A stretch of 51,535 nt of DNA, from positions 1 through 51,535 of the forward strand of contig DASPJR010000204.1 of NCBI GenBank assembly GCA_035628505.1, in the 5' to 3' direction. Position numbers and translations under genes: made by a program. Under the pieces are notes generated by a model that saw only the letters and a program-made list of their open reading frames with translations, was not told where the DNA came from and made no database searches. Within the stretch, counting starts at the first letter, position 1. Every line of letters begins with the position of its first letter. Positions 33,232 through 45,143 of the stretch are shown here, piece by piece. This stretch comes from DASPJR01 sp035628505 (GTDB lineage Bacteria; Planctomycetota; SZUA-567; H5-PLA8).

Positions 33232-33698
33232 TTTTTCGTCTCCGAATCGGTTACGGAACACGACTTAACCACAGAGTCACTAAGAACGCCGAGGGGCGCA
33301 GAGGTGGAAGGAGGGTTAAGAATTTTGCGCCTGATACCCTCTTTAAGCAAAACTGTGTTGAAGTTGATCAGCAACCCAAGTGTTTTCGCAGTTAGCCGAA
33401 GATAGGTGAGAAGTTGCGCTTCATGTACAGGATTCAATTCCTGGACAGCTTTGGCCTCAACGATGACCTCGTTTGCAACTAAAAGGTCGAGCTTAAGTGG
33501 AGCAGAGAGGGAACGGCCCGCGTAAACAATCGGCACTTCCGTTCCCCGTTCGTATCTGATTCGAGCCATTTCCAACTCAATGCAGAGCGCGTCTACATAG
33601 ACGCTCTCAAGCAGACCAGGCCCAAGTGTCCGATGCACCTTAATTGCGCACCCGATGATGTCCCGGCTGATCAGGTTTAGCTGCTTCATCGGAAGCAT
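33228..33698 (-). CDS. GxxExxY protein (PD-(D/E)XK nuclease superfamily)
   Basis: 156 residues. The signature G-P-G-L-L-E-S-V-Y gives the GxxExxY name; the nuclease core is LKLDLLV then VIVEAKA (Asp, Glu-x-Lys), and HEAQLLTYLR follows. GxxExxY proteins are small predicted nucleases of unsettled role. The gene lies inside 55-bp terminal inverted repeats (33254-33308 and 33716-33770). The last ~20 residues (SDSVVKSCSV...) are read from the left repeat and flanking DNA, so the native stop is probably lost by insertion. The stop overlaps the DUF1501 start. Confidence 0.88.
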   Translation of the reverse strand: MLPMKQLNLISRDIIGCAIKVHRTLGPGLLESVYVDALCIELEMARIRYERGTEVPIVYAGRSLSAPLKLDLLVANEVIVEAKAVQELNPVHEAQLLTYLRLTAKTLGLLINFNTVLLKEGIRRKILNPPSTSAPLGVLSDSVVKSCSVTDSETKK

Positions 33699-33770
33699 TT
33701 TTTCAGTCCCCTTAATCCACCTCTGTGCTACTTTGTGTTCTCTGCGCCTCTGTGGTTAAGTCGTGTTCCG
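33254..33770. mobile_element. 517-bp element with 55-bp inverted repeats encoding the GxxExxY nuclease
   Basis: Left and right ends are 55-bp inverted repeats: the outer 23 bases (CGGAACACGACTTAACCACA...) and the inner 10 (CAGAGGTGGA) are identical, the middle 22 diverge. The outer block shares GAACACGACTT with the R2 family. The nuclease gene is the only cargo. No target-site duplication was seen at the ends. Confidence 0.7.
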
Positions 33771-33782
33771 TCGCTTCGCCGT

Positions 33783-34445
33783 TCACTTCTTCGCCGTCGT
33801 CAGTTCCATGTCCTTAGGGTTGAGCTGCAGCTTCAAATTCCGCCAGCGCACATCCATCGGGCCGCCGGAGTGCATCTGCAGGCCGAAAATGCCCTTCGGC
33901 GCGCCCTTGGGGTCGTCGAGATCCACACACAGCACGCCATTGATCGCCGTGCGGATCTTCGTGCCGACACAGATGATTTCGTAGACGTTCCAGTCTTCGG
34001 GCTTGACGGCCTTGTTGCCGGTATCTTCTTTCCAGAGCAGTCCGCGGCCGCTCTCTTCGTACAACTTGCCCCACCAGCCGGCGCCCGCGTCGGCCTGGTA
34101 GCCCTTCATCTCGTGGCCTTTGTACGGAACGCTGCGGACCTGAATGCCGCTGTTCTCCTTATTGGGAGTCAGCTTCATCTCGAGCACCAGGCGGAAATCA
34201 GTGACCTCGAATTTGCTCTTCAGGAATTCGTTGCGCTTGAGCCCTTTATCGGTCTTGCCAACGATTTCCCCGTTCTCGGCCGTGAATACGCCCGCGTCGT
34301 TGTACCAGCCGGTGAGATCCTTCCCGTTGAAGATGCTGATCCAGCCATCGGCATCGGGCTTGGGAAGTTCGAATTTTTCAGCTTCGCCTTCGCCGGCAAA
34401 GCAGAGATACGACACGAGCAGCAGCAATGATACGAATACCTTCAT
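33783..34445 (-). CDS. DUF1080 (3-keto-disaccharide hydrolase-like) secreted protein
   Basis: 220 residues with a signal peptide (MKVFVSLLLLVSYLCFAGEG) and a GGAGGGG site. The single domain is the DUF1080 concanavalin-like fold: DGWISIFNGKDLTGWYND, GEIVGKTD, NSGIQVRSV, GGPMDVRWRNLKLQ. Family members act in sugar turnover; some hydrolyse 3-keto-glycosides, but this activity is not shown here. It lies in the PSD/DUF1501 cluster, interrupted on both sides by insertions. Confidence 0.92.
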   Translation of the reverse strand: MKVFVSLLLLVSYLCFAGEGEAEKFELPKPDADGWISIFNGKDLTGWYNDAGVFTAENGEIVGKTDKGLKRNEFLKSKFEVTDFRLVLEMKLTPNKENSGIQVRSVPYKGHEMKGYQADAGAGWWGKLYEESGRGLLWKEDTGNKAVKPEDWNVYEIICVGTKIRTAINGVLCVDLDDPKGAPKGIFGLQMHSGGPMDVRWRNLKLQLNPKDMELTTAKK

Positions 34446-34465
34446 TATCCCCTCCGTAATTGCAT

Positions 34466-34663
34466 TCAGGCGACATTTACTGAGTTCACGCTGCGCGGAT
34501 TTTCGACTCTTCGCGAGGCCTGCAGCACTTCAATTCCAATCACTTCACCTTTTTCATCGTAATCAAGCACGATCCCAGACTTCTGCTCTTCACTCTCCTC
34601 CACAGGAATATCGCGCAAAATGATGCGAAGCGTATCCGTTTCGGCGTCGTAACTTACTTTCAT
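34466..34663 (-). CDS. DUF2283 antitoxin-like protein
   Basis: 65 residues matching DUF2283: MKVSYDAETDTLRIIL, EESEEQKSGIVLDYDEKGEV, IGIEVLQAS. In many genomes it follows a DUF4258 toxin-like gene with an overlap. That overlap is present here (ATGA at 34660-34663 with the restored upstream frame), so it was the second gene of such a pair. The partner is now frameshifted. Confidence 0.87.
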   Translation of the reverse strand: MKVSYDAETDTLRIILRDIPVEESEEQKSGIVLDYDEKGEVIGIEVLQASRRVENPRSVNSVNVA

Positions 34664-34910
34664 GGCTTTCTCCAGTAATCGTCGATCTTCGTCGTACGGT
34701 ACGTTGTTACCAGAACCGGCGGCGACTTTGTTTCATCAATAATAAGCCGCACCAGAAACATTTACCGCCTTCAAACGGCAACCTCGATTGATAAATCCTC
34801 ATTCCTTCGTCATTCAAAAAGTTCTGCTCCGGACTATTTAGAACGAGATCAACAATGCGTTGAGGAATCTGCCGGCGTCGCATCGCGTGTGCCGAAATTC
34901 TCATCTCCAT
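34660..34910 (-). pseudogene. Frameshifted DUF4258 toxin-like gene
   Basis: From the ATG at 34910 the frame reads HAMRRRQIPQRIVDLVLNSP then IYQSRLPFEGGK, the N-terminal DUF4258 pattern, but then runs off-family to a stop near 34707. In the next frame the family continues as MFLVRLIIDETKSPPVL, VTTYRTTKIDDYWRKP and a TGA that overlaps the DUF2283 ATG. The total span (251 bp) is one base short of a codon multiple; a missing A in the run after GGTAA would restore it. It is either a recent inactivating deletion or a read error. Confidence 0.8.
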
Positions 34911-34952
34911 TTTCGTCCTTCGCGCCTCTGCGTCTCTGCGGTGAAAGACGTC

Positions 34953-38441
<3,489 letters not shown>

Positions 38442-38645
38442 ACTCCCCCCTTTATATGGAGCGTCCGGCCGAGCCTGGTACGAACACGTGCAAAGTTTAC
38501 TTACCTCAACTGCTTTTTACAGCGCATTCTTGTATTACAAAAAACCGTGTAACATCCATTACCGCAGAGACACGGAGTCGCTGAGCCGTTTAAGATAGAT
38601 TCCGATGCTTGCCAGCATGCTCATCATTTAAGGAGGGAACCACGT
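38442..38645. other. Divergent intergenic region with an R2-like fragment
   Basis: The gap separates the PSD start (minus) from the coiled-coil gene start (plus) and must hold both promoters. A degenerate R2-like fragment (CCGCAGAGACACGGAG) lies near 38561. No other structure is seen. Confidence 0.4.
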
Positions 38646-39035
38646 ATGCGACACTGCGCGCTTTTTCTGATCCTTTTACTAGCAAGCGCACCGGCGCACG
38701 CGGCAGACGTTGAAGACACGTTAAAAGTTCTCACGAAACATATCGATTCGCTGGCCAAGGAAGTCGCCGCACTGCGCGTGACGATCACGGAGACGAAGCA
38801 GGCGCAGGAGAAGCTGGATTGGACGCAGAACAAGGACATTTCGGCCACGGCGAACAACGTGAACACGCTCGATAAAATTCTGCATCGCACGACCGAAAAG
38901 CTGAAGAAAATCGATGAGATCGCGGCGGACGTCAACGGCCTGAAACAGGACCTGACTGAGCTGAAAACGGCGTACAAGACGGTTATAGAGCGGCTGGTGG
39001 CAATTGAAAAATCGAGAGCCGGCGCAAAGAATTGA
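38646..39035 (+). CDS. Secreted coiled-coil protein, unknown
   Basis: 129 residues; AAGGAGGG ribosome site. A signal peptide (MRHCALFLILLLASAPAHAA) precedes a continuous heptad-rich helix (VEDTLKVLTKHIDSLAKEVA, LDKILHRTTEKLKKIDEIA, LKQDLTELKTAYKTVIERL). No named family is recognised; a periplasmic oligomeric or spacer role is plausible. It is followed at once by the MOSC gene on the same strand, with which it may form an operon. Confidence 0.75.
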   Translation: MRHCALFLILLLASAPAHAADVEDTLKVLTKHIDSLAKEVAALRVTITETKQAQEKLDWTQNKDISATANNVNTLDKILHRTTEKLKKIDEIAADVNGLKQDLTELKTAYKTVIERLVAIEKSRAGAKN

Positions 39036-39039
39036 GCGC

Positions 39040-39828
39040 ATGGAGAAGCCCACGCTCGCCCGCATCCGCATCTACCCGATCAAGTCGCTCGACGGCGTCG
39101 ACGTGGAATCCGCAAGTGTGCTCGCGAGTGGCGCGCTGAAGCGCGACCGCGAATTTGCCATCATCGATAAAGATGACGTCTTCGTGAACGGCAAGAACAG
39201 GCCGGCCGTGCATCGCCTGCGCGCCAGGTACGATGAAACGCTTGAGCGCGTCACGCTCTCGTATTCGCGCGACGGCATAAATGTGCAGCGATCGTTTTAC
39301 CTCAGCACGCAGTTCGATCTTCTCGAAGAGTGGCTTGGGCGTTACTTCGGCTTTCCAGTTCGCATGCGGCAGAACTGGGCCGGCGGCCTGCCCGATGACA
39401 CCGACGCCCCCGGCCCGACGATCGTCAGCACGGCCACACTTGAGACGGTTGCCTCGTGGTTCCCCGCATGCAGTCTCGAATCTGTTCGCCGCCGTTTTCG
39501 AGCCAACCTGGAGATCGGCGGTGTGCCGGCGTTCTGGGAAGAGCGGCTTTACGGAAAGCAGGGCAGCAGCGTTCCGTTCCGCATCGGCGGCGTGACGTTT
39601 GAGGGTACCAATCCGTGCCAGCGCTGCGCCGTTCCGACGCGAGATGCCGATACTGGCGAGGTCATCCCTGCATTCCAGAAGGTCTTCATGCAGCGACGCA
39701 AAGAGACGCTGCCGGCGTGGGCCGAAGCTTCCCGCTTCAACCACTTCTACCGATTGGCTGTGAACACGCGGCTCGGCTCGGCAGAAGACAACGCGCTGCT
39801 GCGCGTCGGCGATCCTGTTTTCACCTGA
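39040..39828 (+). CDS. MOSC-domain protein (MOSC N-terminal plus MOSC)
   Basis: 262 residues from the ATG at 39040. The N-terminal beta-barrel domain (ARIRIYPIKSLDGVDVESAS, REFAIIDKDD) is followed by the MOSC domain with the conserved Cys of NPCQRCAVPTRDADTGE. MOSC proteins bind molybdenum cofactor sulfur through this Cys; the YiiM/YcbX-like proteins use it in N-hydroxylated base reduction. The exact substrate is not readable. It overlaps no gene and starts 4 bp after the coiled-coil stop. Confidence 0.9.
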   Translation: MEKPTLARIRIYPIKSLDGVDVESASVLASGALKRDREFAIIDKDDVFVNGKNRPAVHRLRARYDETLERVTLSYSRDGINVQRSFYLSTQFDLLEEWLGRYFGFPVRMRQNWAGGLPDDTDAPGPTIVSTATLETVASWFPACSLESVRRRFRANLEIGGVPAFWEERLYGKQGSSVPFRIGGVTFEGTNPCQRCAVPTRDADTGEVIPAFQKVFMQRRKETLPAWAEASRFNHFYRLAVNTRLGSAEDNALLRVGDPVFT

Positions 39829-39830
39829 CT

Positions 39831-39980
39831 GGGTGGCCCAGACAACGAAGTCGAAGCGCAAGAGGGTTACTCCATTCGCGTTCCAATACATTGCGCGTGG
39901 TCAACGCGCAGGATGTAACCTCTTGCGCTTGCGCGCACCGGCGACTGTGTCGTCTGTGCCACCCTTCGGCTGGCTGTGCT
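39831..39980. repeat. R5 inverted unit and R2 fragment
   Basis: Left arm GGGTGGCCCAGACAACGAAG and CGCAAGAGGGTTAC; right arm GGATGTAACCTCTTGCGCTT and GTCGTCTGTGCCACCC, inverted. A related copy lies at 20214-20330. A partial R2 fragment (CTCCGTGCCTCTGCGTTCTC) follows at 40008-40035. No gene in this gap. Confidence 0.8.
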
Positions 39981-40136
39981 CTTTCCTTTGTCGTTCTTTA
40001 ATCCGTCCTCCGTGCCTCTGCGTTCTCTGTGGTGAGAATCCGTTCGTTGTTTTCTCTCAACGTCCTCCCCCTTCGCGTTGTACATAGTGAGTGTCGTCAC
40101 GTTGAAATCCGCGGCCTCATGGGTAATGTCTTCGAA

Positions 40137-43100
40137 ATGAAATCACACACGCACCTTCGCGAGCTCGCCGTTTTTCCCCTGTTTCTTGCAGCCCTCAGCA
40201 CAAGCCTTTTCGCCGGCGAAGACCGGACCGAAGAGTACGCCCCGAAGGTCGGTTCGGCGCCGTCGGCGCAGGATATCGCTAACGCGATCAAAGGCGTCAA
40301 AGTTATCGACGGCGTGAAGATCGAACTCTGGGCCGCCGAGCCCCACCTGGCCAATCCCGTTGCGATCGAGATCGATCCGAAAGGCCGGGCTTACGTCGTG
40401 GAAACGTTCCGCCATGGCCTCGGCGTCGACACTGGATCAATCGGGCTCAACGTCGATCAGGATCTGGCGCTGCGCACCGTCGAGGAACGCGTGGAGTTCA
40501 TGAAAAAGCGCTGGGGCGACCAGGTCAGCAAATTTACCAAAGACCACGACCGCCTGCGCATGATTGAAGACAGCGACGGCGACGGCAAAGCCGACAAAGC
40601 GACCGTGTACGCGATTGGCTTCAACGGAATTCCCGATGGTCTCGGCGCCGGAGTGATGTACTTCCGCGGCGACGTCTACTACACCTGCATTCCGCATCTC
40701 TGGAAGCTGCGCGACACCAACGGCGATGGCGCGGCCGATCAGCGCAAGATTCTCAGCAGCGGCTACGGCGTGCACGGCGGCTATCTCGGGCACGATCTGC
40801 ATGGCTTGCGCGTGGGGCCTGACGGAAAGATCTACTACACGGTCGGTGACCGCGGCGCGTATGTGAAGCATGACGGCAAAACGTTTCCGTACGCCGATGA
40901 AGGCACCACCTGGCGCTGCAATCCGGACGGCAGCGAGCTCGAAGTGTTCGCGCGCGGCTTGCGCAACCCGCAGGAGCTCGCGTTCGACGAGTACGGAAAT
41001 CTGTTTACCGGAGACAACAATTCAGACGGCGGCGACCAGGCGCGCTGGGTGTACATCGTTGAAGGCGGCGACACCGGCTGGCGGCAGGGCTACCAGTACA
41101 TGAAGGACCGCGGGCCGTGGAACTGGGACAAGCTGTGGAAGCCCTGGTACAAGGGGCAGCCGCAGTTCATTGTTCCGCCGATCGCCAACTACGTGAACGG
41201 TCCTTCGGGTCTCACCTTTTATCCCGGTACGGGCCTGAACGACAGCTACAAGGGCACGTTCTTCCTCGCGAATTTCAGCGGCGGCCCGGGCAACAGCGGT
41301 GTGGCAATTAATCAGAACAAACCGAAGGGCGCCGGCTTTGAGCTGATCAACAACAAGCATTTTGTCTGGAACCTGCTCGCGACCGATTGCGAATTCGGAC
41401 CGGACGGCGCGCTTTACGTTTCGGACTGGATCAATGGCTGGGGCAAGCCGAACAAGGGCCGCATCTACAAGCTGTTCTCACCCGACGGCGCCAAAGACCC
41501 GTTGACGTTCGAGACCAAAAAGCTTCTCAGCGAAGGGTTCGAAAAGCGCGCGCCGGCCGAGCTGGTCAAGCTGCTGGCTCACGCCGACATGCGCGTGCGC
41601 CAGGGCGCGCAGTTCCAGCTCGCGAACCTCGGTAAAGACGGCATCGCGCATTTCGAGCCGGTGGCGGCAAAGAGCGACAATCAGTTCGCGCGCCTGCACG
41701 CGATCTGGGGCCTGGGCCAGATCAGCCGCAGCGTTCCCGATGCGCTCAAGAGTTTCCCCGCCCTGCTCACTGATAAAGACGCCGAGGTACGCGGCCAGGC
41801 TGCGAAGCTGCTCGGTGAACGCAAAGTCGCCACCGCGTTTAGCGGACTAGTCAGTCTTCTGAAAGATGAAAACGCGCGCGTGCGCTTCTTCGCGGCCATG
41901 GCGCTGGGCAAGCTGGGTAACACGCAGGCCATTGAACCGCTCTGCGCGCTGATCAAAGAAATTCCCGAAGACGATCCGTGGCTGCGGCACGCGGGCGTGA
42001 TGGGGTTGACGTGGCTGAATGCACCGGATGCGATCCTGGCGAAGGCCGAGGATGCCTCGCCTGCCGTGCGCATGGCGGTGCTGCTCGCGCTGCGCAAGCT
42101 TGAGCACCCCGAGATCGCGCGTTTCCTGAAAGACAAAGACCCGCAGATTGTCGGTGAAGCCGCGCGAGCGATTAATGATGTGCCGATCGTCAAGGCCTTC
42201 CCGGCGCTTGCCGCACTCGTGGCCGGCGAAGAAAAAAAGGATGCAGGCGCGAATGGAGCGATGCGCTTCACGGTTGAATACTGGAACGGCTTCGCCGGTT
42301 CGCTGGCCGATCTGGCGAAAGTTACAAAGGCACCGGACTCCAAGAGCGAAGTCGGCGCGCTTGCGATTCCCGTCGATAAGGCCGATGGCTATGCCTCGCG
42401 CATGACGGGCCTCCTCACCGCGCCGGCCAGCGGCGCGTACACGTTCTGGATTTGCGCCGACGACTTTGGCGAGCTCTATCTGAGCAGCGACGATAAGCCC
42501 GAGAACAAAAAGAGAATTGCAGTCTGCGAGAACTGGGCGAGTCCGGACGAGTGGGAAAAGTACCCGGGCCAGAAATCGCAGCCGGTCACGCTTGAAGCCG
42601 GCAAAAAGTATTTTGTCGAAGTACTGCATAAAGAAGGGGGCGGCGGCGATCACGCGTTCGTGGGCTGGCTGAAGCCCGATGGCAAGATGGAGCGGCCCAT
42701 AGGCGGCGTGACGGTCACCACCGACCCGCGCGCGGTCACGCTGCGCGCGCTGAATGCCAATTTCCGCTTGGGGCAGAGTGATAACGCGAAGACACTGGCG
42801 GCCTTTGCCGCACGCGAGAGCGCTCCTCCGGCCATGCGCGCCGAAGCCGTAAACATGCTCGGCGACTGGGCCACGCCGCACCCGCGCGACAGAGTCATGA
42901 ATCTTTTCCGCCCGCTCGAAAACCGTGATGCCGCGCCGGCCGTCGAAGCGCTGAAGCCCATCATCTCGGCGCTGCTGCTGAAGGCTCCGGGTGAAGTCCG
43001 CACCGCCGCCGCGATTGCCAGCGGCAAGCTGCAGATCAAGGAAGCCGGCAGTGCATTGCTGGATCTCGTCGGAACCGCCGCGGCCCCCACCGAGGCACGC

Positions 43101-43937
43101 ATCGAAGCGCTTAAAGCCCTCGCGGCGCTGAGCGACAAGAACCTGCTCGGCGCGATCAACAAAGCCATGAGCGACAAGGACGCGAAAGTCCGCACGGAAG
43201 GCAGCGCGCAGCTCGCGAAAATGAATCCGAATGAATCCATCCCGACGCTGGAAAAAATTCTGCAGACGGCATCGGTCTCAGAAAAGCAGGCCGTGCTCCC
43301 GATCCTCGCGCGCATGAAGAAGCCGCAGGCCGACGCGATTATCGCCTCGTGGCTTGAGAAGCTCGTCGCCGGCCAGGTGCAGCCGGAACTGCAGCTCGAT
43401 GTCTGGGAAGCCGGCAAGCTCAGCGGTGATAAAAAGTGCAAGGAGCTCGTCACCAAGTACGAAGGCACGCTCAATATTGCGCACGAAGAGTTCAAGCAGT
43501 TCGACGCGCTCCTTAAAGGAGGCGACGCCGAGCAGGGCAAGAAGATTTTCATGGAACACACCGGCGCGCAGTGCCTGCGCTGCCACAAGCTCAACGGCAC
43601 AGGAGGCGATGTCGGCCCCGAGCTCGCCGGCGTGGCCACGCGCAACCCGCGCGAATACCTGCATGAAGCCATAATCAATCCGAGTGCGAAGATCGCGAAG
43701 GGTTTCGAGCAGATCCTTGTGACGCTCAACGACGGCAAAGTCGAGACCGGCATTCTGAAAGGCGAGAACGACAAGCAGCTCACACTGATGCTCGCCGAGG
43801 GCAAGACGGTAAACGTCGCGAAGGATCAGATCAAGACGCGCAAGGACCAGAAGCAGTCGGCGATGCCGCCGATGATCGACGTGCTGAACAAATTCGAGCT
43901 ACGCGACGTCATCGAGTTCCTCTCGACGCTGAAGTGA
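40137..43937 (+). CDS. PVC-type giant CxxCH haem protein with HEAT and PA14 regions
   Basis: 1266 residues from the ATG at 40137, which gives a clean signal peptide; an earlier ATG is at 40119. The N-terminal region (PKGRAYVVETFRHG, VYYTCIPHLWKLRDTNGDG, GLRNPQELAFDEYGNLFTGD) is the sorbosone/glucose-dehydrogenase-like beta propeller of PVC membrane-bound dehydrogenases. HEAT-like helices follow (about 500-690), then a PA14 domain (MRFTVEYWNGFAGSL, FWICADDFGELYLSSDDK), more HEAT repeats, and a terminal cytochrome-c-like domain with C1146-L-R-C1149-H1150. It probably oxidises sugars in the periplasm. Confidence 0.92.
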   Translation: MKSHTHLRELAVFPLFLAALSTSLFAGEDRTEEYAPKVGSAPSAQDIANAIKGVKVIDGVKIELWAAEPHLANPVAIEIDPKGRAYVVETFRHGLGVDTGSIGLNVDQDLALRTVEERVEFMKKRWGDQVSKFTKDHDRLRMIEDSDGDGKADKATVYAIGFNGIPDGLGAGVMYFRGDVYYTCIPHLWKLRDTNGDGAADQRKILSSGYGVHGGYLGHDLHGLRVGPDGKIYYTVGDRGAYVKHDGKTFPYADEGTTWRCNPDGSELEVFARGLRNPQELAFDEYGNLFTGDNNSDGGDQARWVYIVEGGDTGWRQGYQYMKDRGPWNWDKLWKPWYKGQPQFIVPPIANYVNGPSGLTFYPGTGLNDSYKGTFFLANFSGGPGNSGVAINQNKPKGAGFELINNKHFVWNLLATDCEFGPDGALYVSDWINGWGKPNKGRIYKLFSPDGAKDPLTFETKKLLSEGFEKRAPAELVKLLAHADMRVRQGAQFQLANLGKDGIAHFEPVAAKSDNQFARLHAIWGLGQISRSVPDALKSFPALLTDKDAEVRGQAAKLLGERKVATAFSGLVSLLKDENARVRFFAAMALGKLGNTQAIEPLCALIKEIPEDDPWLRHAGVMGLTWLNAPDAILAKAEDASPAVRMAVLLALRKLEHPEIARFLKDKDPQIVGEAARAINDVPIVKAFPALAALVAGEEKKDAGANGAMRFTVEYWNGFAGSLADLAKVTKAPDSKSEVGALAIPVDKADGYASRMTGLLTAPASGAYTFWICADDFGELYLSSDDKPENKKRIAVCENWASPDEWEKYPGQKSQPVTLEAGKKYFVEVLHKEGGGGDHAFVGWLKPDGKMERPIGGVTVTTDPRAVTLRALNANFRLGQSDNAKTLAAFAARESAPPAMRAEAVNMLGDWATPHPRDRVMNLFRPLENRDAAPAVEALKPIISALLLKAPGEVRTAAAIASGKLQIKEAGSALLDLVGTAAAPTEARIEALKALAALSDKNLLGAINKAMSDKDAKVRTEGSAQLAKMNPNESIPTLEKILQTASVSEKQAVLPILARMKKPQADAIIASWLEKLVAGQVQPELQLDVWEAGKLSGDKKCKELVTKYEGTLNIAHEEFKQFDALLKGGDAEQGKKIFMEHTGAQCLRCHKLNGTGGDVGPELAGVATRNPREYLHEAIINPSAKIAKGFEQILVTLNDGKVETGILKGENDKQLTLMLAEGKTVNVAKDQIKTRKDQKQSAMPPMIDVLNKFELRDVIEFLSTLK

Positions 43938-43941
43938 TTCT

Positions 43942-44009
43942 TTGTAGCGCAGGCATCCTGCCTGCGTGTATCTAGAAAGACACTCGCCGGCTGGAAGCCT
44001 GCGCTACAA
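43942..44009. mobile_element. 68-bp MITE-like inverted repeat unit
   Basis: TTGTAGCGCAGGCATC (43942-43957) and GAAGCCTGCGCTACAA (43994-44009) are inverted with one mismatch; a second stem (GCAGGCATCCTGCCTGC) is nested in the left arm. The right end stops 8 bp before the hldD start, so it must carry or displace that promoter. Confidence 0.8.
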
Positions 44010-44017
44010 TAGTGTTC

Positions 44018-44998
44018 ATGATCATCGTGACTGGTGCAGCCGGCTTTATCGGCGCAAACATTGTTGCCACGCTCAACGAGCGCGGACGAACCGACATTCT
44101 TGCGGTCGATAATCCCGACATGCCGGCGGAAACGCAGTATCTGCACAGCCTGAAAGTGCAGCATTTTTTGCCGAAGGCCGAGCTGCCCGCGTGGCTTGAG
44201 AAAAATGCGCACGCGGTCGATGGCATCATCCACATGGGCGCGTGCAGCGACACCACCAACGCCGACCGCGCGTTCATGCTCGAGAACAACACGAAGTACA
44301 CGCGCAAGCTCTGGGATTTCTGCACGCATCAGCAGAAACGCTTCGTTTACGCCAGCAGCGCCGCAACATACGGCGACGGCAGCAACGGGTACGACGACGC
44401 GGCAGATCCGAAGCAATTGAAGCCGCTGAACATCTACGGCGAATCCAAGCAGCTCTTCGATCTTTTCGCGCTGGAGCAGAAATCAACGCCGGCGGGCTGG
44501 GCGGGACTGAAGTTTTTCAACGTCTACGGCCCGCGGGAGAATCACAAGAAGCGCATGGCCTCGGTCGCGTTCCATTCTTTCAATCAGATTAAACAGAGCG
44601 GCAAAGTGAAGCTTTTCAAGAGCGATCGTCCTGGAATTCCCGATGGCGGCCAGCAGCGCGATTTCATCTATGTCAAAGACTGCGTCGCTGCCGTGCTGCA
44701 TTTTTTCAACGCGCCGAAAGAGAGCGCAGCAGGCCTCTACAACGTCGGCACGGGCCAGGCGCGCTCGTTCGCGGATCTCGCCCGCGCCGTTTTCCGCGCG
44801 CTGAAGCTGGAGCTGAACATCGAATACATTGACATGCCCGCCGACCTGAAAGGCAAGTACCAGTACTTCACGCAGGCCACCGTCGAAAAGCTGCGCGGCA
44901 GCGGCTTCACACAGCCGTTTCATACTCTTGAGGATGGCGTCGCCGATTATGTTGCGTGGCTGGAAAGAAATTCGAAGCACGAAATCCGAAACTCGTAG
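44018..44998 (+). CDS. hldD: ADP-L-glycero-D-manno-heptose 6-epimerase
   Basis: 326 residues from the ATG at 44018 (a GTG six bases earlier is also in frame; no clear ribosome site for either). Extended SDR: TGAAGFIGAN binds NADP, the catalytic Tyr-Lys pair is in NIYGESKQ, and VYASSAATYG and FFNVYGPRE are typical of HldD. It converts ADP-D-glycero- to ADP-L-glycero-heptose for LPS inner core. hldE lies downstream on the same strand, which supports the pathway. The last residues (NSKHEIRNS) and stop come from the R3 repeat that follows. Confidence 0.93.
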   Translation: MIIVTGAAGFIGANIVATLNERGRTDILAVDNPDMPAETQYLHSLKVQHFLPKAELPAWLEKNAHAVDGIIHMGACSDTTNADRAFMLENNTKYTRKLWDFCTHQQKRFVYASSAATYGDGSNGYDDAADPKQLKPLNIYGESKQLFDLFALEQKSTPAGWAGLKFFNVYGPRENHKKRMASVAFHSFNQIKQSGKVKLFKSDRPGIPDGGQQRDFIYVKDCVAAVLHFFNAPKESAAGLYNVGTGQARSFADLARAVFRALKLELNIEYIDMPADLKGKYQYFTQATVEKLRGSGFTQPFHTLEDGVADYVAWLERNSKHEIRNS

Positions 44999-45118
44999 CA
45001 AATCTAAAATTCGAAATGCAAAAATGATCGAAACTGGAAGGCGCCATGCCGTTTTGAGCATTTGAGATTAGTGCTTTCGATTTGTTTCGGATTTCGGATT
45101 TCGGATTTCGAATTTTGC
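44965..45118. repeat. R3 inverted unit between hldD and hldE
   Basis: Left arm TTCGAAGCACGAAATCCGAA (44972 on) and inverted right arm TTTGTTTCGGATTTCGGATT (45079 on) around a spacer. The left arm supplies the last codons and the stop of hldD. Confidence 0.86.
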
Positions 45119-45143
45119 AGTTCTCTATGGTACATCTACCGCG

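Noticed and set aside
32209..33405. Plus-strand open frame of about 398 codons
   Set aside because: It is the shadow of the DUF1501 gene and crosses the GxxExxY element.
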